64,000 nt of DNA from Massilia forsythiae. GTDB lineage: Bacteria > Pseudomonadota > Gammaproteobacteria > Burkholderiales > Burkholderiaceae_D. Every line of letters begins with the position of its first letter. The stretch's first letter is position 1. The stretch covers positions 3,224,001 to 3,288,000 of the forward strand of contig NZ_CP051685.1 in the NCBI RefSeq assembly GCF_012849555.1. The letters are read 5' to 3'. The notes beneath the pieces are model-generated. The model was not told the DNA's origin, did not search any database, and saw only the letters and a program-made list of their open reading frames with translations. The position numbers and the translations under genes are program-made. Positions 1 through 8,149 of the stretch are shown here, piece after piece.

Positions 1-16
1 GGCCTGGGTTGCAGGC

Positions 17-1429
17 TCAGTCGTTCGTTTCGGTATGCAGGGCGGCGTCCAGCGCCGCCAGCGACCTGGCGTAGTCGGCGCGCGCGGCCAGCGCGTCCAG
101 CTGGGCCGCGCGCCAGGCGCGGCGCACGTCCAGCACGTCCATCACGCCGAGCGCGCCGTGGGCGAAGGCGAACTCGGCGCCATCGGCCGCCTTGTGCGCG
201 GCCGGCAGCAAGTCCCGGTCGTAGCGCGCCACGCGGCGCGCGCCGGCATCGGCCTGGGCACGGGCGCGCGCCACGTCGGCTTGCGCCGCCTGGCGCGTCT
301 TGGCCAGGTTCTCGCCGGCGGCGTCGAGGGCGGCTTCGGCGCTGCGGATTTCTCCCTGCATCCCGTAGCGCACGAACAGCGGCACCTGCACGGCGATGCC
401 GATGCTGTTGCCGCTGCCCTGCGGATTGGCGCTGCTGGCCGGGTAATGCTCGAACTGCACGCCGACGGTGACGTCGCGCGTGCGCCCGGCCAGCGCCAGG
501 TCGCGCGCGGAGCGCGCCGCCTGCAGGCGCGCGCGCGCGGCGGCGATATCGGCGCGGCGCTCGATGGCGGCGCTGTCCCGGCGTTCATCCGTGGCCGATG
601 CGGTGGCTGTGGACACGGCGCCGCTGCCCCCATCCGCGCCGGCGATGCCGGCCGTGCCGCCGCCGGAACCGTCGCCGGAGACGGCGGCGCTGGAAGACAA
701 AGCGGAAGCCGGCGCGGACGCGGGCGCCGGCCACGCATCGGCCGCGCTCAGGTCGGCGTCCGCGCCGAGTCCGAGCAGCTGGGCCAGCGCGCGCCTGGCC
801 TGGTCGAGGTCGGCGGCGGCATCGTCGGCGTCGTTGCGCGCGCGCAGGGCGTCGATGCGCAGGCGGGCGGTGTCGCTGCCGGCCAGGTCGCCGGCGCGCT
901 GGCGCTGCTCGGCGGCGCGCAGCGCGCGTTCGGCCAGCGCGGCGCTGTCGAGGTTCAGGGCGCTGCGTTCCTGCGCCGCCAGCAGGTCGTAGTAGGCCTG
1001 GGCGACGTCGCGCCGCAGCTGGCGGCGGGTATCGGCCAGGTCGGCGCGCGCCGCCAGCGCCAGTTGGCCGGCGGCGGCCGTGCGCAAGCTGCGCTTGGCG
1101 CCGCGTTCGACCAGCTGGTCGACCCGCAGCGCGCTGTCGACGGTCTTGGCGTGCAGCGGTCCGGCACCGACGCCGGCGGCCGGGTTGATGTTCATGCTCT
1201 GCACGGTCAGCACCGGATTCGGCGCGGCGGCGGCGCTGGCGACGGCGGCGGCCGCGCTGTCGACGCCGATGGCGGCCAGCTTCAGGTCGTGGTTATGCTG
1301 TTCGGCCATGGCTTGCGCCTCGGCCAGGCGCAGCGGGCGCGCCGCGGCCGGGCCGGCGATGGCGGCGCAGGCCAGGGCCAGCGCCAGCGCGCCGGTGCGC
1401 AGGCGGCGGGAATGAGGAGCGAAATCCAT
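17..1429 (-). CDS. TolC-family outer-membrane efflux channel (CzcC-like)
   Basis: Predicted outer-membrane channel of a tripartite RND exporter, 470 residues. It has a signal peptide (about residues 1-30, ending in an Ala-rich stretch before RPLRLAEA) and two long Ala/Arg/Asp-rich coiled-coil blocks typical of TolC/CzcC proteins. Between them, around residues 235-290, lies a low-complexity Ser/Gly/Ala insert. It starts 3 bases after the small lipoprotein gene, so the two are co-transcribed; the adaptor and pump genes would be expected beyond the window's left edge. The neighbouring divergent two-component system suggests metal- or stress-induced expression. The substrate cannot be read from this protein. 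Confidence 0.85.
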   Translation of the reverse strand: MDFAPHSRRLRTGALALALACAAIAGPAAARPLRLAEAQAMAEQHNHDLKLAAIGVDSAAAAVASAAAAPNPVLTVQSMNINPAAGVGAGPLHAKTVDSALRVDQLVERGAKRSLRTAAAGQLALAARADLADTRRQLRRDVAQAYYDLLAAQERSALNLDSAALAERALRAAEQRQRAGDLAGSDTARLRIDALRARNDADDAAADLDQARRALAQLLGLGADADLSAADAWPAPASAPASALSSSAAVSGDGSGGGTAGIAGADGGSGAVSTATASATDERRDSAAIERRADIAAARARLQAARSARDLALAGRTRDVTVGVQFEHYPASSANPQGSGNSIGIAVQVPLFVRYGMQGEIRSAEAALDAAGENLAKTRQAAQADVARARAQADAGARRVARYDRDLLPAAHKAADGAEFAFAHGALGVMDVLDVRRAWRAAQLDALAARADYARSLAALDAALHTETND

Positions 1430-1432
1430 GCC

Positions 1433-1858
1433 TTATTCCTTTCCGGCGGCCGGCGATCCGGCGGCCGGCGCCGGCAGCACGCGTTCGATGCGCGCCGCCT
1501 GGCAGGCATCGCAATCCTCGGGCCACAGCTCGACCTCGTCGCCGGCCGCCAGCGTCATCCCGGCGGGCAGCGGCGCCACCGCGCTGCGGTGCAGGCGCGC
1601 CAGGCGATAGCGCACGCGTACGTAGGTAGTGGCGGGCGGCGCGGACGGCGCGCAGGCGTGCAGCGCGGCGGCGCCGGCCTGCGCATCCAGCACGGCCAGC
1701 ACGCGAGCGCGGCGCGCCCCGTGCGCCCAGTCGACCAGGCCGTTGCCGAGCGGTTCGGCGCAGCCCGCCAGCAGGCAGCACAGGCACAGGCCGCAGGCCA
1801 GGCAGGCGCCCAGGCGGCGCGTGGATCGATGCGTGAAGGGGTGATTGGCTTGGTTCAT
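1433..1858 (-). CDS. small lipoprotein, first gene of the efflux operon
   Basis: Protein of 141 residues with a signal sequence ending in a lipobox (LLAGC, cysteine about residue 33), so probably a membrane-anchored periplasmic lipoprotein. The mature part has several cysteines (HACAPS and a CDAC pair), which could suit metal binding or a disulfide. It lies directly ahead of the TolC-family gene and just downstream of the ATTAC-N6-GTAAT sites, so it is probably the promoter-proximal gene of the efflux operon. I do not recognise a named family. Confidence 0.7.
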   Translation of the reverse strand: MNQANHPFTHRSTRRLGACLACGLCLCCLLAGCAEPLGNGLVDWAHGARRARVLAVLDAQAGAAALHACAPSAPPATTYVRVRYRLARLHRSAVAPLPAGMTLAAGDEVELWPEDCDACQAARIERVLPAPAAGSPAAGKE

Positions 1859-1936
1859 GTGGGACTCCCGGTTCGACGGCGGCGCGCGGCAGGCGCCGGT
1901 TGCAGCGGGATGATAGAGATCCGCGAGCGCGTAAAC

Positions 1937-1952
1937 ATTACGATCGGGTAAT
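1937..1952. promoter_or_regulatory. operator site 1, ATTAC-N6-GTAAT
   Basis: Perfect inverted repeat ATTAC-GATCGG-GTAAT in the divergent intergenic region. It is the first of three like-spaced copies and probably binds the adjacent OmpR-family regulator. The binding protein is inferred from position only. Confidence 0.6.
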
Positions 1953-1953
1953 C

Positions 1954-1969
1954 ATTACCAAGCCGTAAT
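1954..1969. promoter_or_regulatory. operator site 2, ATTAC-N6-GTAAT
   Basis: Second perfect copy, ATTAC-CAAGCC-GTAAT, 17 bases from the first. That is about 1.6 helical turns, as expected for adjacent dimers of a response regulator. Confidence 0.6.
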
Positions 1970-1983
1970 CCAGGCCCGGCAAG

Positions 1984-1999
1984 CTTACCGAACCGTAAT
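1984..1999. promoter_or_regulatory. operator site 3, CTTAC-N6-GTAAT
   Basis: Third copy with one changed base, CTTAC-CGAACC-GTAAT, 30 bases from site 2. It ends just before a possible -35 (TGTCTT at 1999-2004) and -10 (TATACT at 2022-2027) for the rightward regulator gene. This is the usual arrangement for an activator that autoregulates. Confidence 0.5.
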
Positions 2000-2053
2000 G
2001 TCTTGAAGAAACACACTCGGCTATACTGGCCTGTCAACCCACCGGACGCCGCC

Positions 2054-2767
2054 ATGCCGCACTGCCTCGTGATCGAAGACGACGATGAAACCCGCGCCTA
2101 CCTGTGCGATGCGCTGCGCGCCGCCGGCTATGCCGTGCAGGCGGAAACCAGCGGCGAGGACGGCCTGCGCCGCCTGCAGGAAGGGCGCTGGGACGTCGTG
2201 GTGCTGGACCGCATGCTGCCCGGCCAGGTCGACGGCATCGGCGTGATCGAGCGCCTGCGCGCGCGCGGCGACGCCACGCCGGTGCTGATCTTGAGCGCGC
2301 TGAACAGCGTCGACGAGCGGGTACGCGGCCTGCGCTCCGGCAGCGACGACTATCTGACCAAGCCGTTCGTACTTTCGGAACTGCTGGCGCGCGTGGAAAA
2401 CCTGAGCCGGCGCGCGGCCTGGTCGCGCGAGGTCAGCGTGCTGCAGGTGGCCGATTTGCAGCTCGACCTGCGCACCATGCGCGCCACCCGCGGCGCCACC
2501 GCGATCGCGCTGCAGCCGCGCGAGATGCGCCTGCTGGAATACCTGATGCGCCACGAAGGCCAGATCGTCACCCGCACCATGCTGCTGGAAGGCGTGTGGG
2601 AATACCACTTCGACCCGCAGACCAACGTCATCGACGTCCAGGTCAGCCGCCTGCGCGGCAAGATCGACAAGGATTTCAGCCCGGCCCTGATCCACACCGT
2701 GCGCGGCGCCGGCTACATGCTGAGCGCCCAGTCGTCGGCCGCATCGTCGCATGGCGCCGCGGCTTAG
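2054..2767 (+). CDS. OmpR/PhoB-family response regulator
   Basis: DNA-binding response regulator, 237 residues. The receiver domain has the acidic pair EDDD near the N terminus, phospho-acceptor Asp about residue 52 (VVLDRMLPG) and Lys of TKPF. The C-terminal winged helix includes ALQPREMRLLEYL and the terminal HTVRGAGYML motif. I chose the ATG at 2054 (MPHCLVIEDDD) because the receiver fold begins there. Its last 17 bases overlap the sensor kinase gene. It lies opposite an efflux operon, a CzcR/CopR-like arrangement, but the signal is unknown. Confidence 0.92.
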   Translation: MPHCLVIEDDDETRAYLCDALRAAGYAVQAETSGEDGLRRLQEGRWDVVVLDRMLPGQVDGIGVIERLRARGDATPVLILSALNSVDERVRGLRSGSDDYLTKPFVLSELLARVENLSRRAAWSREVSVLQVADLQLDLRTMRATRGATAIALQPREMRLLEYLMRHEGQIVTRTMLLEGVWEYHFDPQTNVIDVQVSRLRGKIDKDFSPALIHTVRGAGYMLSAQSSAASSHGAAA

Positions 2768-4121
2768 CCTGCGCGGCTCGATCGCGGCGCGCCTGGCGGT
2801 CGGCTACGGCCTGCTGATGGCGCTGTCGATGGCGGCGCTGTCGGCCATCGTCTACTTCGGCACCGTGGGCGTGTTCGAGCGCTCGATCGACAACAAGATC
2901 GCCGCGTCGCAGGCGCGCATCCGCGCCGCCTGGCGCGCCGAGGGCCGGCCGGCGGCGATGCGCGAGATCGAGACGCAGCTGCACGACCGCGACGACACCG
3001 ACACCGAGATGCTCGGCCTGTTCGACGGCGCCGGGCGCCTGGTGTCCGGCAACCTGGGGCGCTGGCGCGGGGCGCTGCCGGCGCCCGGCCGCCTGGCGTC
3101 CAGCCGCATGCAGCGCGCCGGAACGCCGGCGCCGGTGTCGGTGCGCCTGCTCGCCGTGCGCCTGGACGACGCCAGCCAACTGTTGGTCGGGCGCGACCTG
3201 GAAGAGCTGGATTCGGTCCGCGCCGTGGTGCTGCGCGCGCTGCTGGCCGGGGCCGCGGTGTCGGTGCTGCTGGCCTTTTTCGGCGCCCAGCTGTTCCGCA
3301 GCATCCTGGAGGCCCGCATCGGCCACATCCGCCGCACCAGCGCGCGCATCGCCGGCGGCGAGCTGTCCAGCCGCATCGAAGTGCAGGGCCGCGACGAGTT
3401 CGCGCGCCTGGGCGAAGACATCAACCGCATGCTCGACCGCATCGAGGCGCTGATGGAGGGCGTGCGCCACGTCTCGAATTCGATCGCGCACGACCTGCGC
3501 ACGCCGCTCGGCCGGGTGCGCGGGCGCCTCGAACGCGCGCTCGAGGCGAGCGGCGACCCGCACGCGCTGGCGCTCGACGCGCGCCTGGCGATCGAGGGCA
3601 TCGACGGCGTGATCTCGCTGTTCGACAAGCTGCTGCAGATCGCCGCGCTGGAAGCCGGCGTGCGCACCGGCTCGTTCGAGCAGCTCGACCTGGCCGCGCT
3701 GGCCGCCGACATGGCCGAGCTGTACGAAGCCGCCGCCGACGAGCAGGGCGTGGCGCTGCATTGCCTGGCCGCCGGCCCGGTGCCGGTGCGCGGCGACCGC
3801 CACCTGCTGGCCAGCGCGCTGGCCGGGTTGATCGACAACGCGATCAAGTACGCGCGCGCCGGCGGCCGGGTCGACATCCGCGCCGAAACGGGGGAAGCGG
3901 GCGTATCGCTGGCCGTGCGCGATTACGGTCCCGGCGTGCCTGCGGCCGAGATGGACAAGCTGGGACGGCGCTTCTACCGCGTCGACCAGAGCCGCCACCT
4001 GCCGGGCAACGGGCTCGGGCTGGCGATCGTCGGCGCCATCGCCCAACTGCACGGCGGCGCGCTGGCGCTGCGCGACGCGGCGCCGGGCTTCGAGGCGCGC
4101 ATCGTGATACCGGTGCAGTAA
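2751..4121 (+). CDS. two-component sensor histidine kinase
   Basis: Membrane kinase of 456 residues paired with the overlapping response-regulator gene. It has a TM segment about residues 15-38, a periplasmic sensor region of roughly 125 residues, a second TM about 160-185, HAMP, and HisKA with the phospho-acceptor His about residue 247 (AHDLRTPLGRVR). HATPase motifs follow: NAIKYA, DYGPGVP and GNGLGLAIV. All catalytic boxes look intact. The sensor region contains no obvious Cys/His-rich metal site, so the stimulus stays open. Confidence 0.92.
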   Translation: MAPRLSLRGSIAARLAVGYGLLMALSMAALSAIVYFGTVGVFERSIDNKIAASQARIRAAWRAEGRPAAMREIETQLHDRDDTDTEMLGLFDGAGRLVSGNLGRWRGALPAPGRLASSRMQRAGTPAPVSVRLLAVRLDDASQLLVGRDLEELDSVRAVVLRALLAGAAVSVLLAFFGAQLFRSILEARIGHIRRTSARIAGGELSSRIEVQGRDEFARLGEDINRMLDRIEALMEGVRHVSNSIAHDLRTPLGRVRGRLERALEASGDPHALALDARLAIEGIDGVISLFDKLLQIAALEAGVRTGSFEQLDLAALAADMAELYEAAADEQGVALHCLAAGPVPVRGDRHLLASALAGLIDNAIKYARAGGRVDIRAETGEAGVSLAVRDYGPGVPAAEMDKLGRRFYRVDQSRHLPGNGLGLAIVGAIAQLHGGALALRDAAPGFEARIVIPVQ

Positions 4122-4192
4122 AACGCGGCAGGCGGCATGCGGCATACTGCAGGCGGCGCTAGAATAACGCCTTTCCCCATTCTGTCCACGCC

Positions 4193-4777
4193 ATGACCCA
4201 ACGTCTCATCCTTGCCTCGAACAACGCCGGCAAGCTCAAGGAATTCGCCCAGCTGCTGGCGCCGATCGGCTTCGAACTGCATCCGCAGGGGGAATTCGAC
4301 GTGCCGGAAGCGGAAGAACCGTTCGGCACCTTCGTCGAGAACGCGCTCGCCAAGGCGCGCCACGCCGCGCGCCTGACCGGCCTGCCGGCGCTGGCCGACG
4401 ATTCCGGCGTCTGCATCGACGCCTTCAAGGGCGCGCCCGGCGTGCTGTCGGCGCGCTTTGCCGGCGAGCCGAAGTCGGACGCGCGCAACAACGAAAAGAT
4501 GGTGCGCGAGCTGGCCGCCCACGCCGACAAATCGGCCTATTACTATTGCGTGCTGGTGTACGTGCGCCACGCCGACGACCCGCAGCCGGTGATCGCCGAC
4601 GGCGTCTGGCGCGGCTGCATGATCGACATGCCGCGCGGCGCGGGCGGCTTCGGCTACGATCCATACTTCCTGGTGCCGGCGCTGGGCAAGACCGCCGCCG
4701 AGCTGGCGCCGAGCGAGAAGAATGCGCTGTCGCACCGCGGCCAGGCCTTGCGCGCACTGGTCGAGAAGCTGAAATGA
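4193..4777 (+). CDS. rdgB: XTP/dITP pyrophosphatase (RdgB/HAM1)
   Basis: House-cleaning nucleotide phosphatase that hydrolyses non-canonical purine triphosphates (XTP, dITP, ITP) to monophosphates and pyrophosphate in the cytoplasm. The 194-residue length is normal. Recognisable motifs are the N-terminal LASNNAGKLKEF, the central LADDSGVCIDAF with its metal-binding Asp pair, FGYDPYF, and the terminal SHRGQALRAL. The stop overlaps the ATG of hemW (ATGA), so the two are translationally coupled. A TAGAAT sequence at 4160-4165 is a plausible -10 element. Confidence 0.95.
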   Translation: MTQRLILASNNAGKLKEFAQLLAPIGFELHPQGEFDVPEAEEPFGTFVENALAKARHAARLTGLPALADDSGVCIDAFKGAPGVLSARFAGEPKSDARNNEKMVRELAAHADKSAYYYCVLVYVRHADDPQPVIADGVWRGCMIDMPRGAGGFGYDPYFLVPALGKTAAELAPSEKNALSHRGQALRALVEKLK

Positions 4778-6009
4778 TTCCCATCAAACCGGCGCTTCCC
4801 GAGCCGGGCGCGCCGCGCTCGCCGGCCACGGCGGCCCTGCAATACCTGCAGCCCGGCTCGCTGAACCTGACGGCGCTGCCGCCGCTGTCGCTGTACATCC
4901 ACTGGCCGTGGTGCGTGCGCAAGTGCCCGTACTGCGACTTCAATTCGCACGAATCCAGCGGCCCGGTGCCGGAGCAGGCCTACCTGGATGCGCTGCGCGC
5001 CGACCTGGAGCAGTCGCTGCCGCTGATCTGGGGCCGCAAGGTCCACACCGTCTTCATCGGCGGCGGCACGCCCAGCCTGATCTCGGCCGCCGGCCTGGAC
5101 CGGCTGCTGGCCGACGTGCGCATGCTGCTGCCGCTGGACCTGAATGCCGAGATCACGATGGAAGCCAATCCCGGCACCTTCGAGGCGGAAAAATTCAAGT
5201 CCTTCCGCGCCAGCGGCGTCAACCGCCTGTCGATCGGCATCCAGAGCTTCAACGGCGAGCACTTGCGGGCGCTGGGCCGCATCCACGACGAGCGCGAGGC
5301 GCTGCGCGCGGTGGAGATCGCGCACGCCAACTTCGACAATTTCAACCTCGACCTGATGTACGCGCTGCCGGGCCAGACCCTGGCGCAGGCGCGCCAGGAC
5401 ATCGACACCGCGCTGGCGTTCGCGCCGCCGCACCTGTCGCTGTACCACCTGACGATGGAACCGAACACGGTGTTCGCCAAGTACCCGCCGCAGCTGCCCA
5501 GCGACGACGACAGCGCCGACATCCAGGACATGATCGCCGGCGCGATGGCCGGCGGCGGCTACCAGCACTACGAAGTATCGGCCTACGCGCGCCCGGGCCG
5601 GCGCGCGCGCCACAACCTGAACTACTGGGAATTCGGCGACTACCTCGGCATCGGCGCCGGCGCCCATTCCAAGCTGTCGTTCCCGCACCGCGTGTTGCGC
5701 CAGGCGCGCTTCAAGCAGCCGGCCTCGTTCATGGAAGCGGCGATCAAGGGCAACCCGGTGCACGAGGAGCGCGAGATCGGCCGCGACGAGATGGGCTTCG
5801 AGTTCATGCTCAACCTGCTGCGCCTGACCGAGGGCTTCGATCCGAACCTGTTCGGCCAGCGCACGGGCCTGTCGATCAACGCCATCGAGCAAGCATTGAA
5901 CGCGGCCGAGGCCAAGGGCCTGCTGTACCGCGATTTCAAGGTGATCCGCCCGACCGAGCTGGGGCAGCGCTTCCTGAACGATCTGCAGGAAATGTTTTTG
6001 AGTGAGTGA
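4774..6009 (+). CDS. hemW: HemW, radical SAM heme chaperone
   Basis: Radical SAM protein of the HemW family (formerly called oxygen-independent coproporphyrinogen oxidase-like), 411 residues. The CxxxCxxC cluster motif (CVRKCPYC, cysteines about residues 47, 51 and 54) would bind the 4Fe-4S cluster. GGGTPSLI and the NRLSIGIQSF region fit the SAM core and the C-terminal HemN domain is present. HemW proteins typically lack the extra N-terminal Cys of true HemN and are thought to deliver heme. The start at 4774 overlaps the rdgB stop. Confidence 0.92.
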   Translation: MIPIKPALPEPGAPRSPATAALQYLQPGSLNLTALPPLSLYIHWPWCVRKCPYCDFNSHESSGPVPEQAYLDALRADLEQSLPLIWGRKVHTVFIGGGTPSLISAAGLDRLLADVRMLLPLDLNAEITMEANPGTFEAEKFKSFRASGVNRLSIGIQSFNGEHLRALGRIHDEREALRAVEIAHANFDNFNLDLMYALPGQTLAQARQDIDTALAFAPPHLSLYHLTMEPNTVFAKYPPQLPSDDDSADIQDMIAGAMAGGGYQHYEVSAYARPGRRARHNLNYWEFGDYLGIGAGAHSKLSFPHRVLRQARFKQPASFMEAAIKGNPVHEEREIGRDEMGFEFMLNLLRLTEGFDPNLFGQRTGLSINAIEQALNAAEAKGLLYRDFKVIRPTELGQRFLNDLQEMFLSE

Positions 6010-6064
6010 CGAACGCCGCCTCGGCCGGGATGGATGCCCGGACGGCGCTGGTATACTGCGCGCG

Positions 6065-7159
6065 ATGACATCCCTCGTACCCGTGCCGTCCTGGCTGCGC
6101 GCCCTGGCGCTCAACTTCGCGCTGTGGGCCGTGCTGTGCGCGCTGGCCGGCATCACCACCTACGGCGACGCGGCCCACTACGGCGACACCCGCAGCTATT
6201 GGCGGATGACGCTGGGCTGGTGGTGCGGTTACGCCGCGATGATGGTGCAGAGCTACCTGCTGTACCTGGTGTACGAGGGCCGCCCGGCCTGGCTGGCCAC
6301 GCCGCGCCGCATCGGCGCCGGTTACCTCGTGTATATCCTGCTGTGCTGGCCGAGCGCCATGCTGGGCCTCGCCCTCAGGCGCTGCATCAAGCTCGACCGC
6401 GCGCCGACGCCGGCGAACGCCTGGGCTTACTGGCGGGCGGCGGACAAGTTCGAATGGTTCGTGGTGTTCGTCCTGCTGACGATGGCCTTCGGCGCCGTGG
6501 CCGCCATCCTGCTGTGGCGCCGTCAGCGCCGGCAGGACGGCGAGCTGGCCCAGGCGCGCCTGTCGCTGGAACGCCAGCGCCTGGCGGCCCTGCGCGGCCA
6601 GCTGGAGCCGCACTTCATGTTCAACACGCTGAGCGCCATCGGCGCCATGGTGCGCACCGACGACAAGCGCCTGGCGCTCGACGGCCTGGAACGCTTGGGC
6701 GACCTGCTGGCATACGCGCTGGCCAGCAGCGAGCGCGATTGGATCGACCTGCGCCGGGAACTGCGCTTCGTGCAGGACTATCTCGACCTGCAGCGCCTGC
6801 GTTTCGGGGCGCGCCTGGCGGTGCGCATCGAGGGCGGCGAGCTGCTCGACGACGACATCGCCTGCCCGCCGATGCTGCTGCAGCCGCTGGTGGAGAATGC
6901 ATTGCGCCACGACCTCGAATGCCATGCCGGTACCAGCGACGTGGCGATCGGTTTCTTTCGCGACGGCGCGCAGTTGCTGGTGCGGGTCAGCAACCGCGTC
7001 CACGCGAGCGCGGCGCCGGCGGCCGGCCTGGGCATCGGCCTGCGCGGCATCCGCGCGCGCCTGCGCCTGGCCTATGGCGACGCCGCCTCGCTGGCCACCG
7101 TGCGCGAGGCCGGCGCCTTCGTGGCCGAGTTGCGCATTCCGCGGACGGCCGACGCATGA
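6065..7159 (+). CDS. LytS/YesM-type sensor histidine kinase
   Basis: Histidine kinase of the His_kinase (LytS/AlgZ) type, 364 residues. The N-terminal half has about four hydrophobic membrane segments. The phospho-acceptor His is about residue 183 in the family signature LEPHFMFNTL, followed by a short HATPase module (PLVENALRH, and a GIGLRGIRARL G-box). I placed the start at the ATG at 6065, because residues upstream of it do not resemble the family. A TATACT at 6052-6057 lies so close that the mRNA leader would be very short. The stop overlaps the LytTR regulator start. Confidence 0.9.
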   Translation: MTSLVPVPSWLRALALNFALWAVLCALAGITTYGDAAHYGDTRSYWRMTLGWWCGYAAMMVQSYLLYLVYEGRPAWLATPRRIGAGYLVYILLCWPSAMLGLALRRCIKLDRAPTPANAWAYWRAADKFEWFVVFVLLTMAFGAVAAILLWRRQRRQDGELAQARLSLERQRLAALRGQLEPHFMFNTLSAIGAMVRTDDKRLALDGLERLGDLLAYALASSERDWIDLRRELRFVQDYLDLQRLRFGARLAVRIEGGELLDDDIACPPMLLQPLVENALRHDLECHAGTSDVAIGFFRDGAQLLVRVSNRVHASAAPAAGLGIGLRGIRARLRLAYGDAASLATVREAGAFVAELRIPRTADA

Positions 7160-7926
7160 GCGCCGCACCCAAGGTACTGATCGTCGACGACGAGCTGCAC
7201 GCGCGCGCCAACCTGCGCCTGGCGCTGGCGGCGCTGCCGGGCTGGGCGGTCGCCGGCGAATGCGCCGACGCCGCCGCCGCGCGCACCCGTATCGATGCCG
7301 GCGGCGTCGACATCCTGCTGCTGGACATCCAGATGCCGGTCGAATCGGGCCTGGTGCTGGCGCGCGACCTGAGCCGGCGCGCCATGCCGCCGCTGGTGGT
7401 GTTCGTCACGGCCGACCGCGGCCATGCGCTGGAGGCGTTCGACGTGCATGCACTGGACTACCTGGTCAAGCCGGTCAGCGAGACGCGTCTGCGGCAGACG
7501 CTGGAACGCGCCGCCGTGCTGCTCGGCCAGCGCGACGCCCATGCGCGCGCCCTGCGCACCTTTGCCGATCCGCAGCCCGGCTACTGGCGCGAACTGGCGG
7601 TGCGTTCGGTGGGAAGCATCGAGCGCGTCGGCCTGGACCGGGTGCAGTGGATCCGCAGCGCCGGCAACTACGTCGAGCTGCACCTGGCGCAGCGCATGCT
7701 GCTGCACCGGAGCACGCTGGCGGCGCTGGAAGCCTACCTCGATCCGGCCGAATTCCTGCGCGTCCACCGGTGCGTCCTGGTACGGCGCGGCCAGGCGCGC
7801 CGGCTGCGCGCGGCAAACGGGGAGGGCGCGCTGCTCGAGCTGGCATGCGGCGCCGGCGTGCCGGTCAGCGAGCGTTACGTGGCGGCGGTCAAGCGCGCCT
7901 TGCGCGCACCCGGATGGTCGCCATGA
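7156..7926 (+). CDS. LytTR-family response regulator
   Basis: Response regulator of 256 residues, with a receiver domain (LIVDDE at the N terminus, phospho-acceptor Asp about residue 57 in LLLDIQMP, Lys in LVKPVS) and a C-terminal LytTR DNA-binding domain (RIRSAGNYVELHL-like segment and FLRVHRCVLV). Its ATG overlaps the kinase stop as ATGA, making an AlgZ/AlgR-like or LytS/LytR-like pair. Targets are unknown. No LytTR direct repeats were searched systematically. Confidence 0.92.
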   Translation: MSAAPKVLIVDDELHARANLRLALAALPGWAVAGECADAAAARTRIDAGGVDILLLDIQMPVESGLVLARDLSRRAMPPLVVFVTADRGHALEAFDVHALDYLVKPVSETRLRQTLERAAVLLGQRDAHARALRTFADPQPGYWRELAVRSVGSIERVGLDRVQWIRSAGNYVELHLAQRMLLHRSTLAALEAYLDPAEFLRVHRCVLVRRGQARRLRAANGEGALLELACGAGVPVSERYVAAVKRALRAPGWSP

Positions 7927-8149
7927 TGCCCGCCATCGCCCGTTCCAGCAGCAGCGCCAGCGCGTAACAGCACGACAGCACCAGCAGGTAGACGGCAAAG
8001 GTCCAGGCCTGCACCTTGCCCGGCAGCGCGCGGTACAGCGCCTCGGCCGCCAGCACCACCAGCATGTGCGACAGGTACAGCTCGTAGCTCAGGCTGCCCA
8101 TGCGCGCCAGCCAGCCGAGGGCGCGGCGCCGCCGGCACGCGGCGACGTG
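7889..8149 (-). pseudogene. C-terminal remnant of an acyltransferase-3 family protein
   Basis: An open stretch of about 85 codons encodes what looks like the last two membrane segments of an OafA-type membrane acyltransferase: a GSLSYELYLSHM motif followed by a hydrophobic LAAEALYRAL and LLVLSCCYALALLL region. The rest of the protein (normally 350 or more residues) is missing. The reading frame opens directly after the TGA that ends the M28-like gene, in the same frame. This suggests a deletion that joined the two genes. It also overlaps the end of the LytTR gene on the other strand. Confidence 0.6.

Noticed and set aside
35-1951. Long plus-strand frame opposite the TolC-family and lipoprotein genes
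   Set aside because: Antisense shadow; composition is non-protein-like and the minus-strand genes have signal peptides and family motifs.
2003-2053. Upstream extension of the response regulator from 2003
   Set aside because: The extra 17 residues do not match the receiver fold and would place translation start over the likely promoter.
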